64,000 nucleotides of DNA, taken from Peribacillus cavernae. GTDB taxonomy: Bacteria; Bacillota; Bacilli; Bacillales; DSM-1321. How positions within the stretch are numbered: position 1 is the stretch's first letter; each line of letters begins with the position of its first letter. Position numbers and translations under genes: made by a program. Below, one piece after another: positions 25,037-33,058 of the stretch. Below the pieces are notes generated by a model. It was not told the origin of the DNA, did not search any database, and worked only from the letters and a program-made list of their open reading frames with translations. The DNA is taken from assembly GCF_003989135.1 (NCBI RefSeq), contig NZ_RYZZ01000017.1, positions 124,001 through 188,000 on the forward strand, given 5' to 3'.

Positions 25037-25321
25037 TTAGCGCTGCTGCTCGTTTTGATTATAATAATTGACACTGAACATAGCTCCTTCATCGACCATT
25101 CGGTTATCACCGATATCATAAGGATCCGGGTGGCCAGCCTTTTCGAGAAGCGGCATTTCAGCTGCCAACTTTTGCTTTGACCACACCTTCATTGTTCTAG
25201 CTTTCATCCTCTGTAAGGTATCCATGGCCTTTTGCCGATTATTTCTGGTGGACAAATATGAGACACCGGCAACTCCGAATCCCAGCAACACATATGGGCT
25301 TAAATTTCTTGCATTTGCCAT
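25037..25321 (-). CDS. conserved-looking small hypothetical protein, 94 aa
   Basis: I chose ATG 25321 (MANARNLSPYVLLGFGVAGV) with GGGGAG nine bases upstream. N-terminal segment ~8-24 is hydrophobic (YVLLGFGVAGVSYLST), followed by basic RNNRQKAMDTLQRMKARTMK. The layout resembles YtxH-like membrane-anchored proteins of Bacilli, but no motif is decisive. Has its own terminator. Confidence 0.65.
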   Translation of the reverse strand: MANARNLSPYVLLGFGVAGVSYLSTRNNRQKAMDTLQRMKARTMKVWSKQKLAAEMPLLEKAGHPDPYDIGDNRMVDEGAMFSVNYYNQNEQQR

Positions 25322-25419
25322 TATGATCATCTCCCCTTTGTCTTTATATGTATATACCCAGTTAAAGCGCAACCAAACCTGAAATATTGTTTATTACGAT
25401 TTTGATTAGGTGGACAAAA

Positions 25420-25453
25420 ATAAAACACGAGACGCTGCGCATCCCGTGTTTTA
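25420..25453 (-). terminator. Rho-independent terminator of azoR
   Basis: AAAACACGAGACGC pairs with GCATCCCGTGTTTT (one mismatch) after the azoreductase stop. Confidence 0.85.
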
Positions 25454-25463
25454 ACAGTGATTA

Positions 25464-26099
25464 TTAGAAAGTTTTCGCTAATTCTTTAGCCCTTGCGACT
25501 CCATCCAGTTTAATTTCTTCGGCACGGTCAGGGAACTGATTATGCCCTTCGATGAACAATCCTTCTAATGAAGGAACACCAAAGAAGTCCATGATGATTT
25601 TAATATATCTGTGGCCCATTTCGATTTCAGACATGGGCGCTTCTGAATAAATTCCTCCGCGTGCCTGGATGTGCAAGGCTTTTTTGTCTGTAAGCAAGCC
25701 CACAGAACCTTGTTCTGTATATTTGAACGTTTTTCCTGCTTGTCCAACAGAATCCAAATAAGCTTTCATAACGGGCGGGAAGGAGAAGTTCCACATTGGT
25801 GTAACAAAAACATATTTATCTGCAGCAACAAATTGCTCACTGAGTTCATTTAAACGGCTTACTTTTTCTTGTTCTTCTTTTGATAATTGATCAAATTGCG
25901 AACCGGAACGAAGCTTTCCCCAGCCGCTGAAGATATCGGCATCCAATTGCGGAATGTTTGTTTTATATAAATCCACGTGGATGATTTCATCCATCGGATT
26001 GGCCTCCCTGTATGAATCAACGAACGCCTTTCCAGCAGCCATGCTGAAGGATTGTGTGTCGTCATGTGGATGCGCTGTGATGTACAATACTGTTGCCAT
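25464..26099 (-). CDS. azoR: FMN-dependent NADH-azoreductase
   Basis: 211 aa flavodoxin-fold quinone oxidoreductase. [20 protein letters not shown] is the family N-terminus, [20 protein letters not shown] (~97-116) the FMN-binding loop, and [10 protein letters not shown] the second loop. Such enzymes reduce azo compounds and quinones with two electrons, avoiding semiquinone radicals. It is divergent from a YodB-like thiol-sensing regulator, the same logic as B. subtilis YodB-controlled azoR1. Located in the cytosol. Ribosome binding site is weak; ATG 26099 is the only sensible start. Confidence 0.9.
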   Translation of the reverse strand: MATVLYITAHPHDDTQSFSMAAGKAFVDSYREANPMDEIIHVDLYKTNIPQLDADIFSGWGKLRSGSQFDQLSKEEQEKVSRLNELSEQFVAADKYVFVTPMWNFSFPPVMKAYLDSVGQAGKTFKYTEQGSVGLLTDKKALHIQARGGIYSEAPMSEIEMGHRYIKIIMDFFGVPSLEGLFIEGHNQFPDRAEEIKLDGVARAKELAKTF

Positions 26100-26443
26100 A
26101 AAAAATGTTACCTGCCTTTTCTATTTTTGATTTATCAAGATGCTTGACCTGCAATGAACTCAGGGTATCTATAAGCGAAAAGTGAACGATCGTAAACACA
26201 TATGGGCATCTCTAAAATAAATCTGCCCATGTATTATTTTTTGACAAATATCATTTTTTACAAATGGAAGTAATTTCCTCTTAAAGATGAGATGCCAAAA
26301 AATAAGGATGTTACCTCAATCACTTACTTTATATTAGTTAGTTTAATATTGTATTAACATATCGTCAAGTAATTAAATTTGGAAAGGTAAATATGTTACG
26401 AATTACTAATTATAGGGTATACTATAGATATGAGGTGATAAGC
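26100..26443. promoter_or_regulatory. divergent azoR / YodB-like control region
   Basis: 344 bases, AT-rich, no gene. It holds TATAG-GGTATA-CTATA (26411-26426), a 5-bp inverted repeat 17 bases before the regulator start, and TTAGTTAGTTTAATATTGTA near 26340. Either could be the regulator's operator; not resolvable by eye. Confidence 0.4.
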
Positions 26444-26755
26444 ATGACTAAAACAACGATTTGTCCCTACTTTGAAAAAGGGATGCAAATATTAAGCAAA
26501 CGTTGGACAGGCCTGATTGTCAGCCAGATGCTAAACGGCCCTCAGCGCTTTTGCAACATCGAATCCTCCTTTCCCATCAGCGGGAGAATCCTCTCTGAAC
26601 GGTTAAAGGATTTGGAGCAAGAAGGGATTGTTAAGCGGGAAGTATATCCCGAAACTCCTGTACGGATCGAATATTCCCTGACTGAAAAAGGAATTGCCCT
26701 CGCACCGGTTATTAAGGAAATACAGAACTGGAGTACGGAATGGATGGAAATTTAG
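26444..26755 (+). CDS. HxlR-family thiol-sensing repressor (YodB/CatR type)
   Basis: 103 aa. I chose ATG 26444 (MTKTTICPYFEKGMQILSKR) with GAGGTGATAAGC upstream. The N-terminal Cys7 in TTICPYFEK matches the redox-active Cys6/7 of YodB and CatR. RWTGLIVSQMLNGPQRF, ISGRILSERLKDLEQEGIV and TPVRIEYSLTEKGIAL are the winged-helix blocks. A second Cys lies in RFCNIESS. In B. subtilis these repressors release DNA when quinones or diamide form a disulfide. The divergent azoreductase is the obvious target. Confidence 0.85.
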   Translation: MTKTTICPYFEKGMQILSKRWTGLIVSQMLNGPQRFCNIESSFPISGRILSERLKDLEQEGIVKREVYPETPVRIEYSLTEKGIALAPVIKEIQNWSTEWMEI

Positions 26756-26769
26756 ATTTTTTTCATATT

Positions 26770-26806
26770 AAAAGGAGGCCCGAATCATCTTAAGCCTCCT
26801 TTTTTC
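26770..26806. terminator. bidirectional Rho-independent terminator
   Basis: AAAGGAGGC pairs with GCCTCCTTT, T-run on both sides, between convergent genes. Confidence 0.88.
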
Positions 26807-26811
26807 TTTAT

Positions 26812-27612
26812 TTATTTTTCAATCCTTCTTTTAGCAGGATTGCAGTCGGGCGGCTCGGTTTGAGTGGATTCGGCAACCTTCATTAAATAATAACATTCTT
26901 CCCGCAGCATGTGATCAGCCATCAACGCAGAAAAAGTACCCAATGCTTGCTCTGAAAGTTCCATCTCTTCAAGTTCCTCTAAAAAAATCCTAAACAGCCT
27001 TATTTCTAGTTTTACATCCTTGTTCATCTTTTCCAAAGCAGGAAACTTATGAAGGTTCGTTCTTAAATAACCAGTCAATTCTACTGCTCTCAAGTAAAAA
27101 TCCTCGAATTTCTTCATGAACGCTGCCGATTTACATTTTAAATCTTTTTCAACACTGTCCATCTTATCATTAATCGTACCTGCATGGCCCGCAGCATCCA
27201 CAAGCCATAAGAGATGGTGATGCAGTTCATGGAAAACAGGTGGTTTCTCGCCTTTCTCTAGAAAGCAGATAATCGTTACGTATTCTTCCAACTCATTTAC
27301 CATATGGCTGATGAAGGTTGGTGACATCTGCATCTTAATGCCACCGGTAAGTATTTTTCTTAGCAATGACAATTTAAACTCCCGAAAACTCATCACCAGC
27401 TCTTTTACATTCCGAGTAAAAGGTATCAACTGGTTTTCTGTAAGACTTGGCAGCCCATTCAATAATGAGTCGAAATTTTCTTTAAAATACTCCGCCTTTT
27501 TTATATCCTCCACTTCTGAAGCAACAAGTGTTTCTAAAATAAATCTTGAATGGTCACCAAGAACCTGGAGCCAAAAACTATGCTCAAACAAAGCATCCCG
27601 CTCGAATGTCAT
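26812..27612 (-). CDS. DUF2935 protein
   Basis: 266 aa, all-helical, made of two related halves. Each half starts with a His/Glu-bearing helix: FEHSFWLQVLGDHSRFILE (~9-27) and FHELHHHLLWLVDAAGHAGT (~128-147); a further metal-ligand-like ALMADHMLREECYYL follows. This is the DUF2935 layout, a four-helix-bundle family that may bind di-iron like hemerythrin. Function unknown, though common in spore formers. Start at 27612 follows GGGAGGGG. Confidence 0.82.
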   Translation of the reverse strand: MTFERDALFEHSFWLQVLGDHSRFILETLVASEVEDIKKAEYFKENFDSLLNGLPSLTENQLIPFTRNVKELVMSFREFKLSLLRKILTGGIKMQMSPTFISHMVNELEEYVTIICFLEKGEKPPVFHELHHHLLWLVDAAGHAGTINDKMDSVEKDLKCKSAAFMKKFEDFYLRAVELTGYLRTNLHKFPALEKMNKDVKLEIRLFRIFLEELEEMELSEQALGTFSALMADHMLREECYYLMKVAESTQTEPPDCNPAKRRIEK

Positions 27613-27780
27613 GAAACCCCTCCCTTTCCTCTCTTTATATATTCTAGGAAAAGCTTTTTTAGAATGGTAAATCTTTTGTCACAAATTGTTTATTATGGTT
27701 TGTTAGTGGTATATTTTAAAAAAGGATGTTGAACACTATTGTTATTTCGAGATAATTTTTAGCAAGAAGGCGGTGATAAA

Positions 27781-28701
27781 ATGGACAAAAAAGATAGCAT
27801 CATAATCGGCGGAGGCATTGCCGGGTTGCAGGCTTCGATACAGTTAGGAAGATACAACCATAACGTATTAGTGGTCGATTCCAACCAAGGAAGGTCGACG
27901 ATTTGTAAATGCTTTCACAACATATTGGGATGGCCTAACGGGATAAGCGGTGAAGAGTTGAGGCGGCTTGGGAAACTGCATGCCGAAAAGTACGGAGTTG
28001 CATTTGAAAACGATAAGGTAATCAACTTAGAAAAACGAGACGAAATCTTTGTACTAAAAACCGAAAAAAACGCTGAATACAAATCAAAAACGATCTTCCT
28101 CGCAACCGGCCTTGTCGATAATCTTCCAGACATCGATAATCTCTATCAGTGTCTCGGCAAAAGCATTTATGTATGCCCGGATTGTGACGGCTACGAAACA
28201 ACCGCTAAAAAAACAGTTGTATTAGGAACCGGGAATGCGGGGGCAAACATGGCAGTCACACTGACTTACTGGTCGGATGATATTGTGTTTGTCAATCATG
28301 ATCAATCCACCATCGATCATAAAGCGTCTGATGCTTTAGAAGAGCATAATATCCAGGTAATAAATGAGCCTGTTACAAAAATCCTCCTCGACGAGGACGA
28401 AAACCTTACCGGCATTCTGCTCGGCAGTGGAACAATTGTTGAGGCTGAACGAGGATTTACGGGCTTTAGAGGAAACAAAATGAATTATGAGCTGGCGGAA
28501 CAAGCAGGGGTTACCTTAAATGAGAAAAAACACGTCCTCGTAAACCCTCGTACAAAAGAAACAAATGTGGAAGGTATTTGGGCAGGCGGAGATTTAATCG
28601 CTCATTCAGAGCAAACGACAATCGCGATGGGGGACGGCTCACAGGCAGCCATCTGGATTCATAAAAGGCTGATGGGAGAAGGCCCTCCAGAAGAAGAGTA
28701 A
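27781..28701 (+). CDS. thioredoxin-reductase-like FAD/NAD(P)H oxidoreductase
   Basis: 306 aa. FAD motif SIIIGGGIAGLQASIQLGRY (GxGxxG, ~6-25), a redox CxxC in YVCPDCDGYE (~136-145), NAD(P) motif VVLGTGNAGANMAVTL (~157) and the closing GIWAGGDLIAHSEQTTIAMG FAD block. The architecture is that of thioredoxin reductase and the related single-protein reductases found beside YpdA/bacillithiol systems. The partner disulfide protein is unknown. AAGGCGGTGATAAA precedes ATG 27781. It sits near the peroxiredoxin and azoreductase genes, consistent with thiol redox balance. Confidence 0.85.
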   Translation: MDKKDSIIIGGGIAGLQASIQLGRYNHNVLVVDSNQGRSTICKCFHNILGWPNGISGEELRRLGKLHAEKYGVAFENDKVINLEKRDEIFVLKTEKNAEYKSKTIFLATGLVDNLPDIDNLYQCLGKSIYVCPDCDGYETTAKKTVVLGTGNAGANMAVTLTYWSDDIVFVNHDQSTIDHKASDALEEHNIQVINEPVTKILLDEDENLTGILLGSGTIVEAERGFTGFRGNKMNYELAEQAGVTLNEKKHVLVNPRTKETNVEGIWAGGDLIAHSEQTTIAMGDGSQAAIWIHKRLMGEGPPEEE

Positions 28702-28729
28702 AAGGAAGCCATCTTCGGCTTCCTTTTTG
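28700..28729 (+). terminator. Rho-independent terminator
   Basis: AAAGGAAGCC-ATCTTC-GGCTTCCTTTTT overlapping the stop of the reductase gene. Confidence 0.9.
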
Positions 28730-28739
28730 ACTTGCTTAA

Positions 28740-28886
28740 CTATCCTCTTGTCCTGCCTCGTATTACTTTAACCACAATCATAATGACTGCAATGATCAGA
28801 AGAATATGAATAAAACCGGCAGCTATTTTGAAAACTAATCCTAATATCCAGAGAACAATAAGAATACCGACAATTGTCCAAAGCAT
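28740..28886 (-). CDS. lmo0937-family small membrane protein
   Basis: 48 aa. ATG 28886 follows GAAAGGGTG. MLWTIVGILIVLWILGLVFK and IHILLIIAVIMIVVKVIRG give two adjacent membrane helices and a basic tail, the lmo0937/DUF5670 pattern. Role unknown. Convergent with the reductase gene. Confidence 0.75.
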   Translation of the reverse strand: MLWTIVGILIVLWILGLVFKIAAGFIHILLIIAVIMIVVKVIRGRTRG

Positions 28887-29040
28887 AAAGTTTCACCCTT
28901 TCCTAGTTAACTTCTTCTATAAGTTGTAAGATACCCCTCTTGGAAGATATAAAACAAAAAACAATGAGGTATGGAACCGAGAAGTACTGTTCTTATACCC
29001 TGAATGATAGATATTACAATTATCGCCAGTTCCTTTCAGT

Positions 29041-29140
29041 CATCGCTCATAAAACTTCTGTAATGGCTCCTAAATTTGAATAATCGATCATAAATTTCTG
29101 TAATAGCTCTGAAATCTGCATGATGGCTCATAAGTATCAA
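29041..29140. repeat. degenerate tandem array, 20-bp period, five units
   Basis: Units start at 29041, 29061, 29081, 29101 and 29121. Approximate consensus TAATnGCTCATAAATTTCTG. Each unit differs from the consensus at several positions, but the spacing is exactly 20. A detached unit-like CGCTCATAAAAC lies near 29206. The array fills the space downstream of yqjF; the rest of 28887-29221 holds no gene I can support. Confidence 0.8.
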
Positions 29141-29221
29141 AGTGAACTACTATGTGGGTGAAAATTATAGTAAGTATTACAATAATTGGGATAGTTTGCG
29201 GACAACGCTCATAAAACACAA

Positions 29222-29953
29222 TTATACCTCTTTCAACGGATAGATAAAGAATCTCCTCCTCCTCGAATAGTGGAGCAATGGCGGCTTCCCGATAAACTCT
29301 CCCGGTATAAAAGGAACCAGTGTATTGGTGGAGATAACGGCTTCTGCTCGATTTACCTTCCATTTATCGTGATGGATATCCCCTCTCAAGATTTGGCCTC
29401 CCCTGAAGGAATACATGCAATACCGTTCCAAGAGCCAGTGGTCAATCGAGCCTTCCTGAGGTTCAAATAATATATGGCCTGGTTGGTAAGCAACGTTCAG
29501 TTTTTTGGCTGTATGAATTCGCTGACTGGCATAATGAAACGTTTCTTCGTGTTTTTCAAAAGACATGTTTGCATGTTTATAGGGGAGTCCAGTCACAGTC
29601 CTGGCTCCCGTAACAACCAACGGATGGTTCGCGTCGAGGCTGAAAAAATAAATGCCAGGTATCCCTTGATAGACAACATATGTGCGAACGTTCAGCTCCA
29701 AATATGAATTCATATAGGGAACAGGTGGAATCCCTCTTGCCCTCATATTTGTAATTCTAAGAGGAATCATGCTTATCCATGCCTTATTTTCAAAGATATC
29801 CAGTTCCAGTTCGGTTGGTATATAGCTTTTTATTATGTCCGTTGATACCGGATAATGCATAAACAGCAAGTCCCGCCATACCTGCGTCATCAGCCAGGGA
29901 GAAGGTTGAAGCGGGTATGGACGGTGTTCAATTTCTTTTAATTCCTGATACAT
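29222..29953 (-). CDS. yqjF: YqjF family protein (DUF2071)
   Basis: 243 aa, the same size as B. subtilis YqjF. I chose ATG 29953 (MYQELKEIEHRPYPLQPSPW) with GAGAGG nine bases upstream; the ATG at 29962 lies directly on the binding site. DUF2071 landmarks: WRDLLFMHYPV, IPLRITNMRARGIPPVPYMN, and YFFSLDANHPLVVTGART. The fold is related to acetoacetate decarboxylase. Function unknown. No terminator is evident; the 20-bp repeat array begins about 80 bases past the stop. Confidence 0.88.
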   Translation of the reverse strand: MYQELKEIEHRPYPLQPSPWLMTQVWRDLLFMHYPVSTDIIKSYIPTELELDIFENKAWISMIPLRITNMRARGIPPVPYMNSYLELNVRTYVVYQGIPGIYFFSLDANHPLVVTGARTVTGLPYKHANMSFEKHEETFHYASQRIHTAKKLNVAYQPGHILFEPQEGSIDHWLLERYCMYSFRGGQILRGDIHHDKWKVNRAEAVISTNTLVPFIPGEFIGKPPLLHYSRRRRFFIYPLKEV

Positions 29954-30099
29954 GGGATCCATCCTCTCACAATGTAGTTACCGCCTACTATATGAAATGT
30001 CCGACCATAAGACAGGCAAAATAATAATAATTTTCTTAGCTGCATATTTCTTCAGTTTTGACAAAAAATATAATAAAATATGAAAGGAGAACAGATCAT

Positions 30100-30444
30100 A
30101 TGAAAAAACATATCCTATTTATCTTCTCAGCCGTTGCGCTAATATTCGGTGCAAGTATTAGCCCTGCTTTAGCTGTAGGAAGTCAACCCCCTTCACAGGA
30201 GAAAAAAGTACAGCTCAGCGAAAATCAAAAAGCTGAATTGAAAGAAATACATAAAGACATTTTGGCAAAAAAGAAAGAATTGATCCAAAAATATGTCGAA
30301 TTTGGAATGATCTCAAAGGAAATGGGAGACAGAATGATCCAACGCTATGAGCATCACTATAAAATGGTTGAACAAAATGGCTTCAAAATGCATCACCACC
30401 GTTTTCACCATAAACGTCAATTCAATGAAAAGCAGCCAGACTGA
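30100..30444 (+). CDS. exported YckD-like protein (DUF2680)
   Basis: 114 aa. I chose ATG 30100 (MKKHILFIFSAVALIFGASI) with AAAGGAGAACAG upstream. Signal peptide ~1-24 ending SPALA-VG. The mature part is helical and charged (LKEIHKDILAKKKELIQKYV; GDRMIQRYEHHYKMVEQNG) and ends in a His-rich tail (MHHHRFHHKRQF) that could bind metal. The helical region matches the DUF2680 pattern of YckD. Located outside the membrane. Role unknown. Confidence 0.78.
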   Translation: MKKHILFIFSAVALIFGASISPALAVGSQPPSQEKKVQLSENQKAELKEIHKDILAKKKELIQKYVEFGMISKEMGDRMIQRYEHHYKMVEQNGFKMHHHRFHHKRQFNEKQPD

Positions 30445-30462
30445 TCGCAGTCTGGCTTTTTT
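30433..30462 (+). terminator. Rho-independent terminator
   Basis: AGCCAGACTG-ATCG-CAGTCTGGCTTTTTT, overlapping the end of the YckD-like gene. Confidence 0.92.
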
Positions 30463-30588
30463 GAGGAATGTATATGAATTCCTGCTCAATTAAATACTAT
30501 TGAAAAACTTTTATCATCATTCAAACCACTTTTATCACATATACTGGCTTTTTTGTAAAAGTTGTTATTGTGTGCCTGTGAGTATACA

Positions 30589-30651
30589 CTACCAAAAGTT
30601 GATTAAGAATATATCTTTTTCTTCCTCACAATTCCTAAACAATTTTTCCAA
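30589..30651 (-). CDS. possible 20-aa micropeptide
   Basis: TTG 30651 follows an ideal GGAGGTGAT site. The frame reads MEKLFRNCEEEKDIFLINFW and then stops. No terminator or promoter was resolved. Too short to judge coding potential; listed because the binding site is unusually strong. The remainder of 30463-30777 is AT-rich without other genes. Confidence 0.3.
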   Translation of the reverse strand: MEKLFRNCEEEKDIFLINFW

Positions 30652-30777
30652 TTTAAAATCACCTCCAAAAAAGTGAAGTTAAAATTATAATAACAGATTG
30701 CTAACAAGGAGATTGGATAAGCCAAAACGAAACAAGATGCTTTACAGTATTAGAAAACGTTTTATCTAGTTTCAATA

Positions 30778-30822
30778 TAAAAAAAGGAATGGTCAGCAAG
30801 CCTCGGCCCCTGCCATTCTCCT
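30778..30822 (-). terminator. Rho-independent terminator of the MBL-YozQ unit
   Basis: Minus strand GAATGGCAG ... CTGACCATTC followed by seven Ts, 30 bases past the YozQ-type stop. Confidence 0.75.
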
Positions 30823-30852
30823 ATATCGTATATTATTTTCCGCAATTTCTTG

Positions 30853-31059
30853 CTACTTATTTTCATCCCGCTTTTGGTATTGTTCTTTATCGAGCACTTG
30901 CTGATCGATCGTTCCTGAGTAGTAATCGTCGCTTATTTGCTCATGCGTTTCGGCCAAGCCGGATGAGACTTGATCATCCTTCTTGTAATCGTCAAAATCG
31001 AAGTTTCTGCCGGCTACTTTATTCGCACTTTCCTGTTGTTGTTTTTTCTCGTTATCCAT
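30853..31059 (-). CDS. YozQ family protein (DUF4025)
   Basis: 68 aa, hydrophilic. I chose ATG 31059 (MDNEKKQQQESANKVAGRNF) with GGGGTG nine bases upstream; the GTG at 31071 lies inside that site. The middle and end (QVSSGLAETHEQISDDYYSG, TIDQQVLDKE) match the DUF4025 pattern. Unknown function. Directly downstream of the MBL-fold gene (8 bases), probably cotranscribed. Confidence 0.75.
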   Translation of the reverse strand: MDNEKKQQQESANKVAGRNFDFDDYKKDDQVSSGLAETHEQISDDYYSGTIDQQVLDKEQYQKRDENK

Positions 31060-31067
31060 ATTGTTTA

Positions 31068-31913
31068 TCACCCCTGTTGAACGTATTTCCCGTAATCGGG
31101 CTTGGCAATTGTATCGAATTCGCGGGCAAGCATGGTTAAATTGTCAGCCAATTCCCGGCCGGACATCGGCAATCCGTGGCCGGTAACTGCCACAGATGGC
31201 TTAAGGTCTGCGAGCTTTTCTACCGAGGTTTTTGCGGCCTTCCAGTCTGTTGTTAAGTATCTTGGCGGCCCGCTGATTTCTTTTTCCTGTGTGATAACTT
31301 TGTAAAGTGATTCCTGTTTTACGGTTACGAATGCATCTCCTGCAATTAACGCACGATCGGATTCACGGAACAAAGAGACCTGACCTTCTGAATGCCCTGG
31401 TGTATGGATCCATTTCCAGTCGGGAAGTTCAGGTACTGATCCATCTGCAGGCAATGTGCGCACATGTGTCCCTAAATCGATTCCTTCATTCGGGAACAAC
31501 CCCGACATCTTGGCAACCATTCCGCCTTCAACAGTGGAGTCGGGCTGCGGATAATTCTTTTTCCCTGTTAGATATGGCATTTCGAGCTCATGGGCATATA
31601 CTGGCACATTCCAGTGTTCCACCAGTTCAACCAAAGCACCAACATGGTCAAAATGGCCATGCGTGAGAATAATTGCTTTCGGCGGCACACTCTCACCGTA
31701 TAATTTCCGGGCTGTGCCGATAATTTCGTCTGCTGACCGGGGCATTCCCGCGTCAACCAGCACCCAATCTGAAGATTTAGCCGGGTCTCCGATATAACAG
31801 ATATTTACTATTTGAATGGGTAAACAATAAATATCACTTGTAACAGACTGTACATCCCCACTTGTGACAGAAGTTACGGGAATAAATTTCTGGCTTAAAT
31901 TATGATCATCCAT
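31068..31913 (-). CDS. MBL-fold metallo-hydrolase
   Basis: 281 aa. Metal-binding motif ILTHGHFDHVGALVEL (HxHxDH, ~86), further ligands in IHTPGHSEGQVSLF (~166), DAFVTV and GHGLPM near the C-terminus. The layout resembles quorum-quenching lactonases and glyoxalase-II-like enzymes, but the substrate is unknown. Cytosolic. AAAGGAGGATGAC precedes ATG 31913. Heads a two-gene unit with the YozQ-type gene. Confidence 0.85.
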   Translation of the reverse strand: MDDHNLSQKFIPVTSVTSGDVQSVTSDIYCLPIQIVNICYIGDPAKSSDWVLVDAGMPRSADEIIGTARKLYGESVPPKAIILTHGHFDHVGALVELVEHWNVPVYAHELEMPYLTGKKNYPQPDSTVEGGMVAKMSGLFPNEGIDLGTHVRTLPADGSVPELPDWKWIHTPGHSEGQVSLFRESDRALIAGDAFVTVKQESLYKVITQEKEISGPPRYLTTDWKAAKTSVEKLADLKPSVAVTGHGLPMSGRELADNLTMLAREFDTIAKPDYGKYVQQG

Positions 31914-32042
31914 TTTGTCATCCTCCTTTAACAGACTACCTTGTTAGTATTGTTATTCACTGTTGGAATTATGATACATAATGGTGATATCATTCCCACT
32001 ATTCTTCTCCTTACCCTGAAAATCGGCTTGATATATTAAGGC

Positions 32043-32070
32043 AAAAAAAAACTGCCCGTTTGAGGACAGA
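32043..32070 (-). terminator. Rho-independent terminator of the SGNH-ABC operon
   Basis: Minus strand CTGTCC-TCAAA-CGGGCAG with a G-T pair, followed by nine Ts, 7 bases after the permease stop. Confidence 0.75.
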
Positions 32071-32077
32071 TCAGATG

Positions 32078-33058
32078 TTAATATACATCTTGCTTTGTGA
32101 AAACAACGAAGGATACCACTAGTGCAGCAGCCCACCAAACGAATAAAACAGTCATCGAAGAAAGCAAGGTCATTCCTTCTATTGGAGGAGCCACACCATT
32201 TAAATAGTTCGTCAGCTTAAGGTTGACCATAAATAAATATTTCGCGGATTCCCAAGAAGAAACCATATTGCTGAGAATAGCTCCTGAAATCAAAGCAGCG
32301 AGCGTCACTCCCATACCCGCAGCTGTACTCCTGATCAAGACAGACAACATGAAGGCAAGGGTCCCGACGACAACTGCGACGAACCAGACCAGTCCAAAAT
32401 CCATCAAAAGAAACTTCCACTGCGCTAGCAGCCTAACCTGGCTTGTATCGAGGTTTCCGCCCTCTACGGTAAAACCAGTAATCACCGGGGTATTTAACCC
32501 CTTGTATCCAAAAACGATACCGGAAAGAAGATAGGCCAGCACCCCGACCATCGCGATAATAGCCGAAATGGCAAGCAGCAAAGTTATGTACTTGCTAAGC
32601 AGAATTCTCCATCTTTTTACAGGTCTTGTTAACAAGAGCTTAATCGAGCCCAAGCTGTGCTCTGAGGAAACCAGATCACTGGCAATGATCATTACCAAAA
32701 GCGGGATAAATAAATCGCTCGAGTTTTCGACGAACATGCGCACAAATGAAGGGGCGCCGGGTTCGGTCGGATTAATGTTGTGATCGAGATAATATTGCTG
32801 CTGCTTCAGGCTTACTTGAAGCTGTTCGCGCCAATCATCAGACATTCTGCTTGATCCTAACCGATTTTGAATATCGATGATCTGCTGCTGGAGGGATGCT
32901 CTCCAATCTGTTGTTCCAAGCTTCTCCCGCTGCTCTTCGACTTGTTTATATTGGGCATAGGTAAACAGCAATACCAGAACGGCAACGATGATTCCGACTA
33001 CCTGAATTCGTTTTCTGGCAAGGAGCTTCATCATCTCATTCTGAATCAAATTAGCCAA
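32078..33058 (-). CDS. ABC-2 type transporter permease
   Basis: 326 aa from TTG 33058 (MANLIQNEMMKLLARKRIQV), which has an ideal GGAGGTGA site; a GTG at 33067 lies inside that site. One N-terminal helix (VVGIIVAVLVLLFTYAQY), a ~90-residue extracytoplasmic loop, then five or so helices (LFIPLLVMIIASDLV, LLLAISAIIAMVGVLAYLLS, FVAVVVGTLAFMLSVLI, ...). Pattern of ABC2_membrane family exporters whose substrate is often unknown. The start overlaps the stop of the ATPase gene, indicating coupling. Confidence 0.85.
   Translation of the reverse strand: MANLIQNEMMKLLARKRIQVVGIIVAVLVLLFTYAQYKQVEEQREKLGTTDWRASLQQQIIDIQNRLGSSRMSDDWREQLQVSLKQQQYYLDHNINPTEPGAPSFVRMFVENSSDLFIPLLVMIIASDLVSSEHSLGSIKLLLTRPVKRWRILLSKYITLLLAISAIIAMVGVLAYLLSGIVFGYKGLNTPVITGFTVEGGNLDTSQVRLLAQWKFLLMDFGLVWFVAVVVGTLAFMLSVLIRSTAAGMGVTLAALISGAILSNMVSSWESAKYLFMVNLKLTNYLNGVAPPIEGMTLLSSMTVLFVWWAAALVVSFVVFTKQDVY

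Noticed and set aside
29041-29140. CRISPR-like array
   Set aside because: Units are contiguous and all positions drift; there is no constant repeat with unique spacers and no cas gene in the window.
29088-29363. 91-aa ORF on the minus strand
   Set aside because: Starts inside yqjF in another frame and ends in the repeat array.
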